From the NCBI GenBank assembly GCA_036924085.1, contig JAVGWX010000002.1, positions 91,263,371 to 91,327,370 on the forward strand: a stretch of 64,000 bases of DNA. Direction: 5' to 3'. This stretch comes from Ariolimax columbianus. Taxonomy: Eukaryota > Mollusca > Gastropoda > Stylommatophora > Arionidae. Both the position numbers and the translations under genes were made by a program. The notes under the pieces were generated by a model, which was given only the letters and a program-made list of their open reading frames with translations, did no database searches and was not told where the DNA came from. This document shows, one piece after another, positions 51,576 to 61,879 of this stretch; position 1 is the stretch's first letter; each line of letters begins with the position of its first letter.

Positions 51576-51799
51576 GTGTGCACTGCCGGCACTCTGGAGT
51601 ATATTCTGCTTGGATTCTGTAATGTTAACGTCATGTGTATCAGAGTTATTATCCACGAAACCGTTGTCTGCCATCCTCGGTATACTGATGTTCTATCGTT
51701 TGGTTAGGGATAACAAAGTGTGGACAAAAGTGTAGGGCATTAAGTATCATAGCATAGGTAATGAAAATATTTCTAAAACTAGAGAGAACAAATCGATCT

Positions 51800-52395
51800 A
51801 ATGCGTATTAGTTGCTTACTGCGCATAAGTGAGATTATGCAACTAGTTTTAACACCCTCGTATCAGAAAGTATACGGAGCACTTGATGAACATGAAGATA
51901 ATAGATATGGCCAAGAAGGTATTCAGCAACATGCGACCCATACTGACATCCAGACAGATCAATCATAAACTGAAAATGAGAATTGTCAGGTAGTATGTAC
52001 ACTTGTTGTATGAAACATGGACACCGAATAGCAAGTTGGAAAAGAGTATTCAATCCTTCGAAATGTGGGTATATGGAAGATTGGGGCTCCTTTCTTGGAA
52101 AGATAATAAAACAAATATGGAAGTAAGTTGGTGGTGAAAAGAGAATTAATAACCGAAATCAGTGTTAGACAGTTACGTTATTTTGGTCACATAACAAGGC
52201 ATACCTCCTTGTTGAAGACCATACTAGACGGTGGAAGGCAGTCGTCCAAGAGTCAGACAACGTTACAAATGGGTGGATAACATCAGGAGATGGACTGAAA
52301 AATATATGTCAGATTGCGCCATTAGGACAAGAGATAGAATACACTGGAGATCCATTGCCATCAATCGTCTGTGCGTATATGGCACTTGAGCTGAA
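51800..52395 (+). mobile_element. LINE RT C-terminal relic
   Basis: Frames: DMAKKVFSNMRPILTSRQIN, KLEKSIQSFEMWVYGRLGLL, SWKDNKTNMEV, then SRPRVRQRYKWVDNIRRWTE and RDRIHWRSIAINRL. This is the same group as 8985-9675 (AK..F..M, FEMW.YRR, SW.D..TN.EV, RYKW.DNI..W, RDR..WR..). Stops and frameshifts are present. Confidence 0.78.
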
Positions 52396-52599
52396 CTGAG
52401 CTGATAAACATTCATGAGACGTGAAAAGTGTACTTAATTAAGGTCTTCCACTTTCGCCCAATCTCCAACCCACGCGCGTTTTTGTCTATGCGATGAGAAA
52501 TACTTCTCAAACTAAAGAGTGCTATATTTTAACGGATCACTTTACCGTTGTCCAGTTGGTAACATCAGATCTCACATTTTCTGATATTGTGTTAACTGT

Positions 52600-52960
52600 T
52601 AATCGGGGTGATGACATAAATATGATGGTGAACATAAGGAGAAGAAGTTGATGGGGATGATGATAAATAATGATAAGAAGGAGATTATGATGATCAAAAA
52701 TAGGTGATGGTGATTATGATGAGAAGACAAAGATGACGATGATGCGGAGAAGAAGAAACAGATGATAATGGTGATGATGATCAGAAACAAGATGATGATC
52801 AGAAGAAAAATGTGACAATGATGAGAAGACAAAAGTGATGAGGATGATGGTGAGAAGAAGAGGAAGATGAAAAAGTAGATGATAATGATGATGACGATGC
52901 TGAGATGACAAAGATGATGATGATGAGAATGAGAAGAAGAAGATGATGGTGATGATCGGA
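52600..52960. repeat. GAT/GAAG low-complexity stretch
   Basis: About 360 bp of gatgatgatgagaagaagaa-type DNA with many variants. The His/Ser-rich minus frames are translations of it. It may descend from the (GAT)n tail of a LINE like the one at 9675; the LINE at 51800-52395 lies 200 bp upstream in the right orientation. Confidence 0.85.
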
Positions 52961-52969
52961 AAATAAGGG

Positions 52970-53215
52970 ACGGCGTGGGCTAGTGGTTAAGTGACACGAA
53001 TCACAATCCGAAGGTACTGGGCTGGGTTCGCTCCCCATCACAGCACCGGCCGTTACCCCGGGGAAGAAACCCTTAAAAAATGCAGTAGGAAACAGACCCT
53101 TACATAAAATGCAAGCTGAATTCGGATGCACTGGGCCGACAGGCGTACAATAAAAGCATAGCCAAGCTCACACCGCCTTATGGAATAGAGTAAAAAGGCG
53201 TACGCGAAAAGATAA
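52970..53215 (+). mobile_element. SINE-A copy 5
   Basis: Starts gggacggcgtgggctagtgg then ttaagtgacacgaatcacaa (A box), ggctgggttcgctccccatc (B box with an inserted gctg before it), ccggccgttaccccggggaa, gcaagctgaattcggatgca, and ends in gcgaaaagataaaagcaaac. Inserted in or next to the GAT-rich stretch. Confidence 0.85.
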
Positions 53216-53404
53216 AAGCAAACAAAACAATGGGTTGATGAGTCTCAAAAGTTGAAGAAGAAAGTGGTAATAGTGATGATAAGATAGAGACGATTGTGAT
53301 GATGATAAATATCAAATGTCCGAGATGGACCGGAATACCAGGGACATGACGAACTGCCTATGTGTTGAAAAGACTGACGTTTGTGTATCGAATTACGACC
53401 AACG

Positions 53405-53690
53405 AAATGCATCGCATGGTACACTCGGTGATCCTAAATAACAGGCTGCAACAGAGCAGACTGGCAAAGGAGAAGAGATCCAAGAAGGAAGGTTAACCCA
53501 AAAATGCCTGCTAGAGTCGGATGTGTCCGACCGAAAGGTGCAAATATCGCAGTTAAGTTGTGAACTACGACACAACGCATTCTGTTCTCTGGACAACATT
53601 CTGCTACTTGCAAAGCCCTTTTCATGACTTGGTAGCGGGAGGTTGAGAATTAACGAAGAAGAAGAAGAAGAAGAAGAAGCATCACATGAC
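53405..53690 (+). mobile_element. SINE-T2 copy with GAA tail
   Basis: Blocks: cggtgatcctaaataacagg, ctgcaacagagcagactggc, gcctgctagagtcggatgtg, ggtgcaaatatcgcagttaa, gacaacattctgctacttgc, ggtagcgggaggttgagaat, and (GAA)8 or so to 53680. The 5' end may start slightly earlier. Confidence 0.8.
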
Positions 53691-53984
53691 GATGATACGC
53701 TGTTATTAAAACCAAATGTCACGCGAATCAGGTCAACAATGAGCAGCTGGGTCTGCGCATTTTGTCCCAACTGATAACAGTGGAATACACCATGGATCGG
53801 TTACCGCAATTATGTAAGTGAAAAGTTAGATACGATATCTGCTGGCCTTCAATGAACAAAAATTCAGACGTGTAACAATTAAGTTTCTTCTTGCGTGTAA
53901 CAGGTGCGGGTTATAATTGTCATCTGTTAGAAAAACAGCGCGTTGTAAAATATTGTACAATTAGGATGTCATCAATTTTTTGTT

Positions 53985-54720
53985 TATCAAATTCCCTTAT
54001 GTGAAGCGTATAACCAAATTGAAGATTTATGCAGTAGTCGCTATGCTAATTCATCTATACGCCTGTGAGATCTGGACTGAAATTGATCACTTCCACCTGG
54101 GCTGCATTAGGAAACTGCTGAACCTCAAGTGGCAAGATATGATCACAAATCTAGAAGTTCTTTCGCGGACTTGCATGACAAGCATCCACACAACTCTGTA
54201 CAAATCGCAGCTTAGATGGACTGTCCATGTTGTCCGCATGTCAGATGAGCTGTATCCAAACAAAATATTATATGGCGATCTTGATTCAAGCAAGCGAGCT
54301 CGAGGTGGCCAAATAAAGCGTTACAAAGATACTCTGCAAGTCTCAATGGAGAACTTTGACATTGACCTTGATAGTTCGGAGAACAATGCTGCTGGTTGCT
54401 CTGCCTTGCGTAGTAAAATCTTTGCTGGCACGACACGTTTGGAGCAGACAAGAATCAAGTAAGCTGCACTGAGACGAGCGACACGAGAGGCAAGAGACGA
54501 GTTGTCTCCGTCTGACGGCCAGACATAGTTTCTCTGCTCTCAGTGTGACAGACGCTTTCGGACTCGGATTGGTTTGATCAGCCACCTACGAACCCACTCC
54601 AGGATTGATAGGTGACAGTGTGGTCCTCTTCAAAAACGATGGACAAAAGAATTTGATGTCCGTTGAGCATGGTGTAAAGAGAAGGAGCTGGTGTTGGAAA
54701 GGACACACGTTAAGAAAAAC
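53985..54720 (+). mobile_element. L-ZF LINE RT C-terminus with C2H2 finger
   Basis: Frame 53980-54462 is open for 160 codons: RITKLKIYAVVAMLIHLYAC, EIWTEIDHFHLGCIRKLLNL, KWQDMITNLEVLSRT, SQLRWTVHVVRMSDELYPNK, ILYGDLDSSKRARGGQIKRY, KDTLQVSMENFDIDL. This is the RT thumb and tail. In the following decayed part, at 54527-54595, FLCSQCDRRFRTRIGLISHL RTH gives C-x2-C-x12-H-x3-H, a C2H2 finger. Same layout as 39003-39345 and 37-360. The best preserved L-ZF copy, though the RT core is missing. Confidence 0.82.
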
Positions 54721-54852
54721 AAATGATAGAATTACAACAGTCTCTGTTCTGGAATTCTCATGGTAAGAGAAGTATAGGCTGATCTAAATACTAACGTAGA
54801 AAAGATCTAACGACCAACGAAATGAGATAAGGAAGGCATGAACAGAGACGGA

Positions 54853-54905
54853 CAAGATTGAACAAGACAAGATTGAACAAGACAAGATTGAACAAGACAA
54901 GATTG
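54853..54905. repeat. 15-bp tandem repeat
   Basis: Three to four units of aagattgaacaagac. Confidence 0.9.
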
Positions 54906-54939
54906 CTGGCATGCACTTGTTGAATTCTTATACTCTGCA

Positions 54940-55890
54940 TGGAGTTCAAATGTTTTTTAATTGGATACTTCGTATTCGTACGTTTTCAGAGGTCAGCTTG
55001 AATGTCTCTGAAGAAAACAGTGGTCCGCATGAGGTCATCGGTACTCCATAGAGCTTGTCTTGGATTGGGACGAGGGATGGCCAAATGTGTCTTCTCTGTA
55101 ACTCGTATGTTGGACACTTCTGCAGCTTAGGTTCAGCAATCAAGTAATCAGTACATCAGGCACATTCATTGGTATGTTCTAATTTGAACTTGTTGAATAG
55201 ATAGTATCGTAGCCTGTTGTGGCCTGGGCGGAGTCTGACAATCACCACCTGATCGGCCCTGTTGAGCTTGTTGTTTGTTTTTTGTTGTTTTGCGTTCACC
55301 TTATTTCTCAATTCCTCAAGGCGGTGTGCGTTGCACTACAGTTTTTATTTTGCGCCTGTCGGCCCAGTGCATCCGACTTCGGCATGCATGTCATGTAAGG
55401 ATCTGCTTCCTCCTGCATTTTCTAAGGGTTAGCTTCCCCGGGATAACGGCTGGTGCTTTGATGGGGAACGAACCCAACACCTTCTGGTTGTGAGCCGTGT
55501 CACTTAACCACTAGCCCATGCCGTCCCCTTTGAGCTTGTATTAACCGTCATTTTGTTGTTGTCTTGGATGCTCCGCTAACCTCGTGTTCTTGTATCTGCA
55601 CATAATAAACCTGCCGGCCTCTTCATAAGTCTTACATATATTAAGTTTAGAAATGTTCTAACGTCTCTTGCCAGTATGTCAACTTCTTGATTGCTAAGAA
55701 TATTGCTATGACATGGGATCCCCTGAATCACCACTTTTCTGAATCGGAAAAACAGTTTAGGAAGTATCGCCCAGAGTTCTTTTAGATTTAAATTTTGGTC
55801 GGCTTCCAAAGGCTGCCACCACAACTAGTGTGTCTGTGAGAAGTACCACGTGTTTCTCTGTGTTTTCACCATAAGGAATCAAGATGCTAT
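54940..55890 (-). mobile_element. L-RH LINE, RNase H to 3' part, split by SINE-A
   Basis: Read on minus. First part (55890-55540): VVLLTDTLVVVAAFGSRPK in one frame, then VIQGIPCHSNILSNQEVDIL ARD, the RNase H box WIPSH.GI.GNE..D.LA with changes. After the SINE (55261-54940): DQVVIVRLRPGHNRLRYYLF, KFKLEHTNECA, EPKLQKCPTYELQRRHIWPS then LVPIQDKLYG. The latter aligns with 62250-62500. Several stops and shifts. Confidence 0.8.
55272..55529 (-). mobile_element. SINE-A copy 6, nested in L-RH
   Basis: The head on the minus strand starts GGGGACGGCATGGGCTAGTG at 55529, with B box GGGTTCGTTCCCC-like sequence. The tail is the T-rich stretch at 55272-55300. TTGAGCTTGT flanks it exactly on both sides (55262-55271 and 55530-55539), a 10-bp target-site duplication. 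This fixes the full SINE-A length at about 258 bp. Confidence 0.9.
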
Positions 55891-55894
55891 GCTG

Positions 55895-56205
55895 TGTATG
55901 AGCTGCAGAGAGCACGCCAGTGAACCAGAGCTATCAAAACCCTTCTACATCTCCACGCGGTGATCCTGTGTAACACGCTGCAACAGAGTAGACTGGCTAA
56001 GGAATCGGGAAAGAAGATGGAAGGCTAACCTGATACTAAAAAATGCCTGCTAAAGCCGGATGTTTTTCGGACCGAAAGGTGCAAATATCGCAGTCAAGCT
56101 GCAAACTACGACACAACGCATTCCGTTATCCGGACAACATCCTGGTACTTGCAAAGCCCTGTTCAGAACTTGGTAGCGGGGGTTTGAGGAAGAACGAAGA
56201 AAAAG
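55895..56205 (+). mobile_element. SINE-T2 copy
   Basis: Blocks: tgagctgcagagagcacgcc, ggtgatcctgtgtaacacgc, tgcaacagagtagactggct, gcctgctaaagccggatgtt, ggtgcaaatatcgcagtcaa, gctgcaaactacgacacaac, ctggtacttgcaaagccctg, ggtagcgggggtttgagg and gaacgaagaaaaaggag. The GAA tail is short. Confidence 0.8.
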
Positions 56206-56209
56206 GAGA

Positions 56210-57185
56210 TTCATAATAAATATTTGTTCTGCAGCTTTCAATGTCTCTCCCGTCACTTGAAAATTTACCGCCGACTGGAAATTTGATTTGATAAATATCA
56301 ATAATTTGTATTGGTTGATTAACGGATTATAGTTTGTAAAGAGTGGGGTATCCTTTCCAATGCCCAACCCTCCATTCTTGCGTTGTACGCTACACTTTTA
56401 CTATTCTTTGCCTAGTTTAGTTCTCGGCAACACAGATACGAGCCCACTGATTTCAATTATTGCCGCAAAGAGATTTTGATCGCTGACGCCACGAGGCGTG
56501 ACAGGTTATTGTGACGCTGAAACACTTGCCACTCCCGTATCTATAAATTCAGTTTTCAAAGGACGCAACTGGGGTTTGGTTGCAGCTAGTATCTGTGTGT
56601 GCAAATTTAGCTTGAATAAACTGCAAGTCTACATTGAACAAAGCTTCAGATGCGTAACAATTAGGTAATTTAACACTAGCGACAGGTGTCTCCTACAATT
56701 GGACTATTTTTCAGTCCATGTGTTGTATTTCAATTTGCAGTTTGAAATGTATTTTGTGCTATATTTTACAGTTGGACTCCAACAGCTTGGCGTTTCCGAC
56801 CGGCATATCGGCTTTCGGAAAATCTGTTTTATTTGTTTTTATATAGTCTGGTCTTTTACTGTCCCCATCATATCTGCAAGGAAGCAGGTGGTTTGAAATT
56901 AGTTTTCTTTCTCCAAGATGAGCAAATGTTTCATCAAAAAACATAAATCAACATATAATAAATTGAGGTCTTGAAAATATCTGGACAAGCAGGACAAAGC
57001 AATATCTTCCTTGCAAAGGAGCAAATCAAACAGGTGAAAGATTTCACATGCTTCAGGAGCGCGTTATTGGCAGATGTGAAAATCACAGGGAAAATATAAA
57101 CAAAATTAATGCAATAAGGCAAATCAGATCATTGGCCAATTAACACCAATATTTAATTGCAAGCACTTGACAATAACTAACAAAA
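56210..57185. other. Unassigned stretch
   Basis: AT-rich. A block at 56885-56925 (ggtttgaaattagttttctt then tctccaagatgag) is shared with 25345-25385. No gene motif. Confidence 0.35.
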
Positions 57186-57189
57186 GAGA

Positions 57190-57640
57190 TTTTATGCAAT
57201 ACGATTTTCGGCTCGACACTACACTCCAGCCTCCACCACAGTCATACCCATGCATTCCTTGAAATCTTGGTGCCAACGTCTTCTTGGTCTACCCCTTCCT
57301 CTTTTGCCTGGCACCATACCTTCCATCACTGTTCTCTCAAGACCGTTGTGTCTCTTGATGTGACTTTACATTTTCTGGCCAAAATGGAATTGATAAACCA
57401 GTTTTCCTGTATGTTCTACTCTTGTCGAATGTTTATATTTGTCTTTTTCTCCGTCCAGGATATTCTGATGACCTTTCTGTAACATTTCGACTCGAAGGAT
57501 ACAATTATTTGTCTAGAAGCTTTCATAATCGTCCATGATTCGCAGCCATATGCTGCATAGGAAAAACACAGGCTCTCAAGACTTTCACTATAGTCGTTTT
57601 GTTGGTGCTCTCCCCCCCCCCCCCCCCCCCCCCCCCAACA
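57190..57640 (-). mobile_element. LINE RT C-terminal relic
   Basis: Minus strand: AYGCESWTIMKASRQIIVSF then ESKCYRKVIRISWTEKKTNI and NIRQE (the LYG.E.W, FE..CYR..L.I.W...TN box), then decayed DTTVLREQ and KVWCQAKEEG. Same group as 34990-35590. A 24-bp C-run (57613-57636) breaks into its N-terminal side (EHQQNDYSESLESLCFS). Confidence 0.78.
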
Positions 57641-57789
57641 AGAAATTTTATTTGGATTCAAGGCCAAAGGCCGACCACGAAAAAGATGGCTTACGGAAAT
57701 ACATGAGAAGGTGAACGAAGTCATTGACGTCGAATGATGGAAGTAGAACGAAGAAGCGGAAGAAGAAGATGTGCGTGATAACTGGTAAT

Positions 57790-58210
57790 GTCTTTTTCTG
57801 CTTCTTCTTTTTCTTCTTCTTCTTCTTCTTCTTCTTCTTCTTCTTCTTCTTCTTCTTCTTCTCCTTCTTCTTCGTTCGTTTGTTTTCAATCACCAGCTAC
57901 CAAACCCTGAAAATGGCTTTACAAGTAGCAGGATGTAGTCCAGGGAACGGATTGCGTTGTGTTGTAGTTTGCAGCTTGAATGCGATATTTGCCCCTTCCG
58001 GTCTGACTCATCTGACTTCAACATACATTTGTGAGTATATGGTTAGCGTTCCCTTTTCGATCCCTACTCATTTGCCAGTCTGCTCAGTGGAAGCCTTTCA
58101 TATAGGAGGTGTAGAAAGGTCTTGGCAGCTCTGGTTCCCTGGTTGTGACGCTAGCAGTCAGCTATGGTTCGCTGAACATCTGCAGTTTATGCTCTGCTCA
58201 GCATCTTGAT
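57790..58210 (-). mobile_element. SINE-T2 copy with GAA (TTC) tail, nearly full length
   Basis: The tail at low coordinates (57795-57875, TTC on plus), then gaacgaacg, gggtttggtagctggtgatt, cttgtaaagccattttcagg, ccctggactacatcctgcta, gcaaatatcgcattcaagct, gatgagtcagaccggaagg, gcagactggcaaatgagtag, gaaccagagctgccaagacc and gatgctgagcagagcataaa at the 5' end near 58210. It gives the fullest view of the SINE-T2 5' end. Confidence 0.85.
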
Positions 58211-58439
58211 CCCGTGAGTTTCACCTCCACGAGTTATCTTCCGTTTTCTTTCTCCGGATTGAACTGCGTTTCAAGATGCGACAGGAAACTCCCAGGTAAT
58301 GAAGAAATAGAATGACTTTGCCAAAGAGGGAAAAATACTGCAAACAAAGGGACACAACAACAACACAATACGAGACAAAACCAATTATCAAAGCCACGTG
58401 TAGTTCAAAATGGAAAAAGAGACCATATTGACATATAGA

Positions 58440-58745
58440 AAATGGCGCCTTGCAGAAACTCTCACGACAAGATGAGGTGATCATCTTCCGGCTGCGCACA
58501 GGACATACCAGACCGAGATGTCGTTTTTATTACAAATTTCAAGATTGGCACTACGGACCTTTACACCTGTGACACAGGGCCGATGACAGTGTTTGCAGTC
58601 CTGCCCGTCATAAACTAATGAAAGTAGTAACACATGGCGGCAACCAAAGTTCAATGAAAAACTGCATGAAACTGTACATAGCATTGAGTCGACTGCGACA
58701 TTTGTTAGAGTCATTTCATCTCGCATACTGAACCCAGCCAACTCA
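58440..58745 (+). mobile_element. L-RH LINE tail
   Basis: Frames: QDEVIIFRLRTGHTRPRCRF, then decayed CDTGPMTV-like, SCPS, and at the end STATFVR-like and a stop before 58735. It aligns with 4970-5660, which has the same FRLRTGH-, EHILQSCP- and STAFF-type pieces. No long GAA tail follows. Confidence 0.7.
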
Positions 58746-58749
58746 ATCT

Positions 58750-60415
58750 TAGTTGTTGTGTTATTTTCAATAATTCACCTACCTCTGGGATAACACTGTT
58801 ATTATATCTTTTTTCTGTCCAACATTTCGTTGCTTTAATGTTGGTGAATATCTTGGTTTTATGTATGTTCACGTATAGACCTTATTTTTCACTGCATCGC
58901 TTCACAGGCACGATTATCTGTTCTAGTTTCATTAACAACGCCCTTTTTAAAAGCTATAACAATGTGTTATCAGCATATCAGTGGTCTGGTATTTCATTTC
59001 GAAACAAAAACAACCCAGATAAATAACACTGAAGTAATAAAAGAAATATAATGACTAAGTTAACCAACAGCTCCTGAAAGAGATGAACACATTCCAATGA
59101 CGTGTCTTCAGTATCTATGACGTAAAGCACACATATACGAGCAACGAATATAAACAAATATTACAATATTAGATCCGCAGATTGTCGATAAAAAAGTAAA
59201 TGGAAGATTTTAAAATGAAATATGAACTCTGAGAAATTATAATCTGGTAAACCTAGTGACGAATATATATCAATATAAATATATATAATATAATATATAT
59301 CCTCAATATAAAAATAAAAGACAGATTTAAGAAATCAATAAAAAGATTTTCAGCTGTGATGCACATGCATTTAATAAAAACATGTCAAGTCTGTTCCAGC
59401 TATCTCCGCGGAATACTTGTTTCTTTCATGTTTTTATTTTCCATGTTTTCTCTCCATTGTCCCATTCTGCTCCACTTGCCCTGGAGATTCCAGAACAGGT
59501 ACACACTATCAGCTGGTGTCATAGTATTTAAATTACTCGGGCGTCTGCACGTGCTTCCTCTTGGGTTTCCTCGTGTTAGTTAGTTTGTTTCCAGCAGTCC
59601 ATTTTCCACCTATTGCAGCCTGGTCACCCACTGTCAGGCGCGGACCTTGATGACCGAGACGTCGCCCGAGCTCGTTTGTAAAACTTTTAAATGTACTTCC
59701 CATACTTTGGTATTGTCGGGCTGATGAGTCTGTGGATTTTCTTCCCACCCAAGGAAGGAGCCAGAAACGTACTGTCTTCATTGAGTAATTGAGTGGGTGC
59801 ATTAGCAACGCTCCAAAGTACTGAAGCCACGGTTAGGGTTCAGTGTGCTCATTCCCCGCTACTGGTTAGGCAGAGTTCTTCTAGGCTCTTGACCTGTGAC
59901 CAAAAGTTCTAGACAATTCATGGGTCACTAAATGGCATTGGGCCAGAGGGCAGGAGCCCATAGGCCACTGGATCAATAACAAAAAAACCAACCAACCAAC
60001 TGGAGTGGCAGAGCGGAAGAGCAATCGCTTGTCAGTGTAAAGATATTTTAATGCATTACCGTTATCGACATGATCCAGTCCAGCGTTTCCAAACCGCCTG
60101 TCACGGACCGCTGCCGGTCTATATAAATGTCCTGTCGGTCTATGTAAATGTCCTTTTGGTCAGCCAAAAAAGAATATTACCGCTGTTGTCTATTTACTGC
60201 TCGAATACTGGTTATTTTAAATAGCTATATAATTTTCATTTTATATTATTAGATTTAACAATAAATACACCAAATACTATGTAAATAATTCGATTGTTTT
60301 ATTTTCTTTTTCTGCGTGACCGATACGCGAACAATTTGTTATATTTTCGCCTATCGGCGAACAATTTTTTCAATTTTTTTCAGCATGCCCACGAGTGTAA
60401 GAGGTTCTGAAACAC
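58750..60415. other. Unassigned stretch
   Basis: AT-rich, no element recognised. A 91-residue minus frame at 59533-59808 (RFWLLPWVGRKSTDSSARQY, GNKLTNTRKPKRKHVQTPE) has a basic end but no domain I know. 60006-60030 (gtggcagagcggaagagcaa) looks like an A box without a B box. Confidence 0.35.
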
Positions 60416-60417
60416 TG

Positions 60418-60510
60418 ATCTAGTCGACCCAGCTGTAAATCGAAAACTGGTTTACTGTTAGAAAAAGAACAGCATCGAGGAAAGGAATAGTCCACCCCAC
60501 CTCACACAAA
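60418..60510 (+). mobile_element. SINE-D body fragment
   Basis: Starts ctagtcgacccagctgtaaa then tcgaaaactggtttac and ends ggaatagtccaccccacctc. Same body as 28075 and 29240. Confidence 0.55.
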
Positions 60511-60604
60511 TTTGAGGCGGCTAGTACAATGAAGTCTCTAACACTTAATCCATGACAGCAGTGTCTGCTATGAGACAGCTTATAACTTATCTTTAGCTTG
60601 AACT

Positions 60605-60775
60605 TTGGGGTCTGTGGCCTAAGGGTTGCGAGGTTGGTTCACAAAACCAACGTACAAGGTTCAAATTACGTCGCACGCCATTTGATAGACCGCATGCCGA
60701 GTGTGTGGCCGCTTCTCCCAATCTACCCAGCTGTAAATCGGTCCCAGATGAACTCAGGAGACATATTCGAGTCAC
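60605..60775 (+). mobile_element. SINE-D with tRNA-like head
   Basis: Head ggggtctgtggcctaagggt then tgcgaggttggttcacaaaa (A box region) and acaaggttcaaattacgtcg (B-box-like). The body reaches caatctacccagctgtaaat cggtcccagatgaactcagg. It ties the ctacccagctgtaaat motif seen at six places to a tRNA-type head. Confidence 0.6.
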
Positions 60776-60862
60776 TCTAGAGGCTACGGAGTTCGTTCTC
60801 TATGGTCGACACTTTCAGCACTGAAAGGGACTTAGCACTTGTGGGCGCATCCAGGTGCAAAG

Positions 60863-61190
60863 AAGATGGTTCAGGTGCCATTCTAACAAACTACAGGAGC
60901 GTACTCCAAGCCATCGCAAGCCTCAAATAAGGATGACTCTCACAAAGATGGTTCAGGAGCCATTTTAACAAACTAAAAGAGCGTACTCCAAGCCATCGCA
61001 AGCCTCAAACAAGGATGACTCTCACAAAGATGGTTCAGGAGCCATTCTAACAAACTACAGGAGCGTACTCCAAGCCATCGCAAGCCTCAAACAAGGATGA
61101 CTCTCACAAAGATGGTTCAGGAGCCATACTAACAAACTACAGGAGCGTACTCCAAGCCATCGCAAGCCTCAAACAAGGATGACTCTCACA
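60863..61190. repeat. 82-bp tandem repeat, four units
   Basis: Units start at 60863, 60945, 61027 and 61109: aagatggttcaggagccatt, ctaacaaactacaggagcgt, actccaagccatcgcaagcc, tcaaacaaggatgactctca ca. In one frame the unit reads DGSGAILTNYRSVLQAIASL KQG, which resembles the N-terminal part of a LINE RNase H (T.Y.AE..AI..A). The RNase H relic at 61245 follows, so the unit may be amplified LINE sequence. Confidence 0.93.
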
Positions 61191-61244
61191 TGAACATTTT
61201 TTTTACATTGGATTGCTGTCCCAGAAAAAAAAAGTTAGTCTCAC

Positions 61245-61770
61245 GATGAATTTTGGCCTACTGTGGGATTCTTGGAAACGAGAAAGCAGATGAACTCGCA
61301 AAAGCCGACAGTGGCGGTACGCAGACTCGTCCAACTACACCGATATAAAGAAGCAAAGACACTCATCAAACAACCCATGTAAACGGAATGGAGAGATAAG
61401 CACAAAGAATTCAATTCAGAATACGGCAGCAGAGACCTACTTGGCAAAGTAAGGCAGGCAAAGATCATCAGACTCAGAACGGGACATTGCAAAGTCAAAG
61501 TCCACCTCCACAGAACGGGTCTTAAAGACACCGACATATGTGAATGCGGAGCACCCAAGAAAACACCAGAATAGATCATTCAGGGCTGCCCCCCTTATGT
61601 AGACCCAAAAAAAAGACGCAGTCTTTTCCGAGGAAGCGGCCATGCTCGAAAAGAATGTTGGAGACCGGCGAAGACGTGAAACGCAGTCTCCTTCGTGAAC
61701 CTCACGGGACTAGAAGCATAGCATCGATTGATCGAATAATGATAAGAAGAAGAAAAAGAAAAAGAAGGTT
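61245..61770 (+). mobile_element. L-RH LINE tail (RNase H to 3' end)
   Basis: Frames: HCGILGNEKADELAKADSGG (the RNase H GNE.AD.LA box), then KVRQAKIIRLRTGHCKVKVH, LHRTGLKDTDICECGAPKKT and, past a stop, IIQGCPPYVDP. The 3' end runs into gataagaagaagaaaaagaa at 61740-61768, the GAA-type tail of this group. Decayed by stops and shifts. Confidence 0.8.
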
Positions 61771-61879
61771 CTATTACCCATTTTCCATTAACCAATTATG
61801 TGGACATACAATATTTTGAGACAGATGTCTGGAAAACCAACAGATTGAAAGAAAAGACAATGATAAACGTAATATAACG

